From assembly GCA_964417725.1 (NCBI GenBank), contig CAYQIV010000045.1, positions 1-8,075 on the forward strand: 8,075 nt of DNA. The letters run 5' to 3'. This document shows, piece by piece, positions 4,807-8,075 of the stretch. A program made the translations under genes and the position numbers. Numbering within the stretch: the first letter of the stretch is position 1; each line of letters begins with the position of its first letter. The notes beneath the pieces are model-generated. The model was given only the letters and a program-made list of their open reading frames with translations, was not told the origin of the DNA and did not search any database. The DNA is from SHZI01 sp964417725 (GTDB lineage Bacteria > Pseudomonadota > Gammaproteobacteria > Steroidobacterales > GCA-2729495).

Positions 4807-7800
4807 CCGCCGGCCTCATCGCCAGCGCCATCAGCCGCAGCCGCACGCTGATCGTCTTCTACATCCTGATCATCGCCCTCGGCCTGTTCACCTGGAGCAC
4901 GATGCCCAAGGAGAACGAGCCGGACATCGAGTTCCCCTACATCAGCGTCTCGGTGCGACTCGACGGCATCTCGCCGGAGGATGCAGAGCGGTTGCTGGTG
5001 AGGCCGCTGGAGCAGGAACTGCGCACAGTCGAGGGCATCAAGCAGATGACCGCCTCGGCCGGCGAGGGCCGCGCCAGCGTGACGCTCGAGTTCATGCCCG
5101 AGGTCGTCGTCGACACGGCGCTGCAGGACGTCCGCGACCGCGTCGACCGCGCGCGCTCCAAGCTTCCCGACCAGGCTGAGGAGCCGCTGGTCAACGAGGT
5201 CAAGTTCTCGAAGTTCGACCCCATGCTGGTGGTCAACCTCGGCGGTCAGGTGCCGGAGCGTGTCCTGGTGGGGGCGAGCCGCAAGCTCAAGGACCTGATC
5301 GAGGCTGTGCCGGGCGTGCTCGAGGTGACACTGGTCGGCGTGCGCGAGGAAATGCTCGAGGTGCTCATCGACCCGGTGGCGATGGAAAGCTACGGCCTGT
5401 CGCCCGCCGAAGTCCTGCAGTTCGTCGAGCGCAACAACCGCCTGGTCGCAGCCGGCGCACTGCAGGCCGCACAGGGCCGCTTCGCCATCAAGGTGCCCGG
5501 CGTCATCGAGTCGCCCGCCGACGTGCTCGGCCTGCCGATCAAGGTCGACGGACAGCGTGTCGTGCACTTCCGCGACATCGCCAGCGTCCGGCGTACCTTC
5601 AAGGACCCTGACAGCTACGCGCGCATCAATGGCAGCCCTGCGGTCGGCCTCGAGGTCGTACAACGCACCGGCGCCAACGTCATCACCACCGTCGCGCAGG
5701 TCAAGCGCGTCATCGAAGCCAGCCAGCCGGCCTGGCCGCCGGGCGTGCAGTACATCTACTCGCGCGACAAGTCGAACTGGGTGCAGCGCAATCTCAACAG
5801 CCTGACGAACAACGTCGCCGCCGCCGTGGTGCTGGTCTCGATCTGCCTGATCGGCATCCTCGGCATCCAGAGCGCGCTGCTCGTCGGGCTGGCAATCCCC
5901 GGTGCGATTTTCGCCGCCTTCATCCTCCTCGACCTCGCCGGCATGACGATCAACATGGTGGTGCTGTTCGGCCTGATCATGGCCGTCGGCATGATCGTCG
6001 ACGGCGCCATCGTCGTCACCGAACTCGCCGATCGCAAGATGACCGAGGGCCTGCCGCGCCAGCAGGCCTACGATGAGGCGGCACGACGCATGGCCTGGCC
6101 GGTGATCGCCTCGACGGCGACGACGCTGGCAGCCTTCGCACCGCTGGTGATGTGGCCGGGGCTCACCGGCAGTTTTCTCAAGTTCCTGCCGGCGACGCTG
6201 ATCTTCACCCTCGGCGCCTCGCTGGCCATGGCACTGCTCTTCATCCCCGCACTCGGCAGCCTCATCGGCCGGCCCGGCGCCTACAGCGCGGGCCTTCGTC
6301 GCGACATGATCGCTGCCGAAAGCGGCGACCTCACCACCATCGGTGGCTGGACCGGCCGTTATCTGCGCCTCGCCGGCTGGGCCATCGACAAGCCGCTGCG
6401 CTTTGTCATCGGCATGATCGCCGGATTGATCGGCATCTATATCGCCTATGGCCTGTTCGGCAAGGGCCTGTCGATGTTCCCCGACGTCGAACCCGCGCAG
6501 GGCTCGATCGACATCCGCGCGCGCGGCGACCTCTCGGTGCAGGAAAAAGACCTCCTCGTGCGCCAGGTCGAATCGCGCGTCACCGACGTGCCCGGCATCG
6601 ACACCATCTACGTGCGCTCCGGCATCCCCAACGCCGGCGGCGGCGCCGACCAGATCGGCTCGATCCGCCTCAACTTCGCCGACTGGCGCACGCGGCCGCC
6701 GGCACGCGAGATCATCGAGGATATCCGCGCACGCGTTGCCGACATCGCCGGCATCGACATCGAGGTGCGGCGCCCCGAAGAAGGGCCGCAGCAAGGCAAG
6801 CTCATCGACATCGAGGTGGCGGCAGACTCACTGGATGTCCTTCAGGATACGGTGGCGCGCATCCGTGCCGAAATGGAGCGCATCCCCGGCGTGGTCAACA
6901 TCGAGGACACGCGGCCGATGCCGGGGATCGAGTGGCGCCTCGACGTCAATCGCGCCGAGGCGGCCAAGTTCGGCGCCGACGTCGCGCTGATCGGCAGCAT
7001 CGTCCAGCTCGTCACCAACGGCATTCCGGTCGGCAAGTACCGCCCCGACGATGCCGACGACGAGATGGACATCCGCGTGCGCTTCCCCGGCGACCAGCGC
7101 AGCCTCGATGTCATGGCCAACCTGCGTGTGCCGACCGCGGCCGGCAACGTGCCCATCACGACCTTCGTCGAGCGCCGCCCTGCCGATGCGACCCGCACCA
7201 TCATGCGCACCAACATGCGCCGCACGATGCTCGTTCAGGCCGACCTCGATGACGGCGTGCAACTGGCGCCGGTGCTCGATGCGCTGAGGGGGCGCCTGCA
7301 GGAGGTCGATATCGACCCGGCGGCGAGGGTGACCTTCAAGGGGGGTGCGCAGGACCAGGAGGAGACCAAGGCGTTCCTTGCGCGTGCCTTCGTCATCGCG
7401 CTCGGCCTGATCGGCATGATCCTGCTCACGCAGTTCAACAGTGTCTACCAGAGCCTGCTGATCCTCACCGCCGTGATCTTCTCCACCGGCGGGGTGCTGC
7501 TCGGCCTGATGGTCGCGCGCCAACCGTTCAGCCTGGTCAACTGCGGGATCGGCGTCATCGCGCTCGCGGGGATCGTCGTCAACAACAACATCGTGCTCAT
7601 CGACACCTACAATGCCCTGCGCCGCGCCGGCATGGCCGCCCGCGAAGCCATCCTCCGCACCGGCGCCCAGCGCCTGCGCCCGGTCATGCTCACCACCATC
7701 ACCACCGCACTCGGCCTCCTGCCGATGGCCATGGGCCTCAACCTCGACTTCGTCAACCGCGAGGTTTTCTTCGGCGGACCGGGCACGCAGTGGTGGAAGG

Positions 7801-7955
7801 AGATGGCCTCGGCCATCGTCGGCGGCCTGCTTTTCGCCACCGGCCTGACGCTGGTGCTCACCCCGGCCCTGCTCATGCTCAAGGAACGCTTCAGCCGCAG
7901 CATCCACCGCCAGGCTACGGCCGACGCCCGCCCGCACGCCACCACCGCCGCCTGA
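4803..7955 (+). CDS. RND family efflux pump, inner-membrane permease subunit
   Basis: A 1050-residue RND transporter, the proton-driven pump of a tripartite efflux system. Helix 1 (about 14-31) and helices 2-6 (about 337-487) flank the first large periplasmic loop; helix 7 (about 533-553) and helices 8-12 (about 859-1024) flank the second. Family marks include the N-terminal MPKENEPDIEFPYISV (34-49), GMIVDGAIVVTEL (396-408), GIVVNNNIVLIDT (923-935) and RLRPVMLTT (957-965). Set against AcrB from memory, Asp407 is Asp400, but Asp408 is Gly401 and Lys940 is Asn927; Arg971 and Thr978 are kept as Arg957 and Thr964. The VDG form plus Glu407 recalls CzcA-type metal pumps, although the CzcA Asp402 position is Ala394. 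Start is GTG at 4803, giving a normal N-terminus; the open frame upstream lies over the adaptor gene. Substrate is unknown: a drug, lipid-like or metal substrate are all possible. Confidence 0.95.
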   Translation: MTAGLIASAISRSRTLIVFYILIIALGLFTWSTMPKENEPDIEFPYISVSVRLDGISPEDAERLLVRPLEQELRTVEGIKQMTASAGEGRASVTLEFMPEVVVDTALQDVRDRVDRARSKLPDQAEEPLVNEVKFSKFDPMLVVNLGGQVPERVLVGASRKLKDLIEAVPGVLEVTLVGVREEMLEVLIDPVAMESYGLSPAEVLQFVERNNRLVAAGALQAAQGRFAIKVPGVIESPADVLGLPIKVDGQRVVHFRDIASVRRTFKDPDSYARINGSPAVGLEVVQRTGANVITTVAQVKRVIEASQPAWPPGVQYIYSRDKSNWVQRNLNSLTNNVAAAVVLVSICLIGILGIQSALLVGLAIPGAIFAAFILLDLAGMTINMVVLFGLIMAVGMIVDGAIVVTELADRKMTEGLPRQQAYDEAARRMAWPVIASTATTLAAFAPLVMWPGLTGSFLKFLPATLIFTLGASLAMALLFIPALGSLIGRPGAYSAGLRRDMIAAESGDLTTIGGWTGRYLRLAGWAIDKPLRFVIGMIAGLIGIYIAYGLFGKGLSMFPDVEPAQGSIDIRARGDLSVQEKDLLVRQVESRVTDVPGIDTIYVRSGIPNAGGGADQIGSIRLNFADWRTRPPAREIIEDIRARVADIAGIDIEVRRPEEGPQQGKLIDIEVAADSLDVLQDTVARIRAEMERIPGVVNIEDTRPMPGIEWRLDVNRAEAAKFGADVALIGSIVQLVTNGIPVGKYRPDDADDEMDIRVRFPGDQRSLDVMANLRVPTAAGNVPITTFVERRPADATRTIMRTNMRRTMLVQADLDDGVQLAPVLDALRGRLQEVDIDPAARVTFKGGAQDQEETKAFLARAFVIALGLIGMILLTQFNSVYQSLLILTAVIFSTGGVLLGLMVARQPFSLVNCGIGVIALAGIVVNNNIVLIDTYNALRRAGMAAREAILRTGAQRLRPVMLTTITTALGLLPMAMGLNLDFVNREVFFGGPGTQWWKEMASAIVGGLLFATGLTLVLTPALLMLKERFSRSIHRQATADARPHATTAA

Positions 7956-7996
7956 CCGGTGTCGGGCGCCAATACCCGGAACTCCGACATCACCGA

Positions 7997-8010
7997 AGGC
8001 CGCGAGGCCT
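7997..8010 (+). other. Mini-hairpin with GCGA tetraloop after pump gene
   Basis: AGGCC and GGCCT pair around GCGA, which fits the stable GNRA tetraloop pattern, 41 bases past the pump's stop codon. It is short and lacks a T-run. It may be part of the operon's 3' end structure. Confidence 0.25.
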
Positions 8011-8037
8011 GACGCCGGCGGCGGGCCTGTGAAGCCA

Positions 8038-8056
8038 GCCCGGCAGGATGCCGGGC
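8038..8056 (+). terminator. Hairpin downstream of pump gene, possible terminator without T-run
   Basis: GCCCGGCA and TGCCGGGC form a perfect 8-bp stem around GGA, 82 bases after the pump's stop codon. No T-rich tail follows, so it would not be a standard intrinsic terminator; rho-dependent ending or a 3'-protecting stem is possible. The rest of 7956-8075 shows no gene I can support. Confidence 0.35.
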
Positions 8057-8075
8057 GCCGCGCAACCGGAGCGAG

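Noticed and set aside
4728..6794. 688-codon open frame on the minus strand across the pump gene
   Set aside because: It is fully antisense to the RND pump, whose motifs are unmistakable. Its translation is Asp/His/Arg/Ala-rich with no domain pattern, as expected for a mirror frame in GC-rich DNA.
6828..7937. 369-codon minus-strand frame over the 3' half of the pump
   Set aside because: Shadow frame opposite conserved pump helices 8-12; composition is the mirror of GC-biased codons.
8038..8056. CRISPR-like or dispersed repeat from the GCCCGGCA/TGCCGGGC stem
   Set aside because: Only one copy is present, with no regular spacing or second repeat. It is a simple hairpin.
7607..8065. Minus-strand 152-codon frame at the right end, possibly a convergent gene
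   Set aside because: Most of it is opposite the conserved pump C-terminus, and the part beyond it is Arg-rich with no recognisable family. A minus-strand gene ending at about 7990 and starting outside the window cannot be excluded, but I see no support for it.

Overview
The window comes from a GC-rich proteobacterium. The pntA gene is the fused form (NAD-binding domain plus membrane helices in one chain), as in Escherichia coli, and the adaptor/RND pump pair is typical of Gram-negative bacteria. A gamma- or betaproteobacterium is the best guess; I cannot place it more closely by eye.

The left 3.3 kb holds four genes, all on the minus strand. In transcription order they are mobB (3345 to 2842), a TorD/NarJ-type molybdoenzyme chaperone (2762 to 2079), a small stand-alone receiver protein (1911 to 1507) and pntA (1366 to beyond the window edge). 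The first two concern molybdenum enzymes: MobB helps the guanine-dinucleotide step of cofactor synthesis, and the chaperone guards a molybdoenzyme during cofactor insertion. No molybdoenzyme subunit gene is in the window. The receiver protein has a FixJ-like fold but lacks the phosphoacceptor aspartate and the other switch residues. PntA is the alpha subunit of the proton-translocating transhydrogenase that makes NADPH from NADH.

Between mobB and the right-hand operon lies a 348-bp divergent control region (3346-3693). Its mobB-side half is GC-rich and carries a strong hairpin. Its centre (about 3495-3600) is an AT-rich island in a GC-rich background, and it is crowded with dyads: a GTTACA direct repeat at 10-bp spacing, a TTGATA-N17-TATCAA dyad, an imperfect 13-bp dyad and a perfect 10-bp inverted repeat with an 8-bp spacer.

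The right 4.3 kb, on the plus strand, is a two-gene operon for a tripartite efflux system: a periplasmic adaptor (3694-4806) and a 1050-residue RND inner-membrane pump (4803-7955), overlapping by four bases. No outer-membrane channel gene is present. The pump lacks part of the usual AcrB proton relay and in that respect resembles heavy-metal (CzcA-like) RND proteins more than AcrB. The last 120 bp hold two small hairpins and no gene I can support.

I see no CRISPR array, tRNA, rRNA, insertion sequence or phage gene. The points most worth following are the degenerate receiver, the operator cluster in the divergent region and the altered proton relay of the pump.
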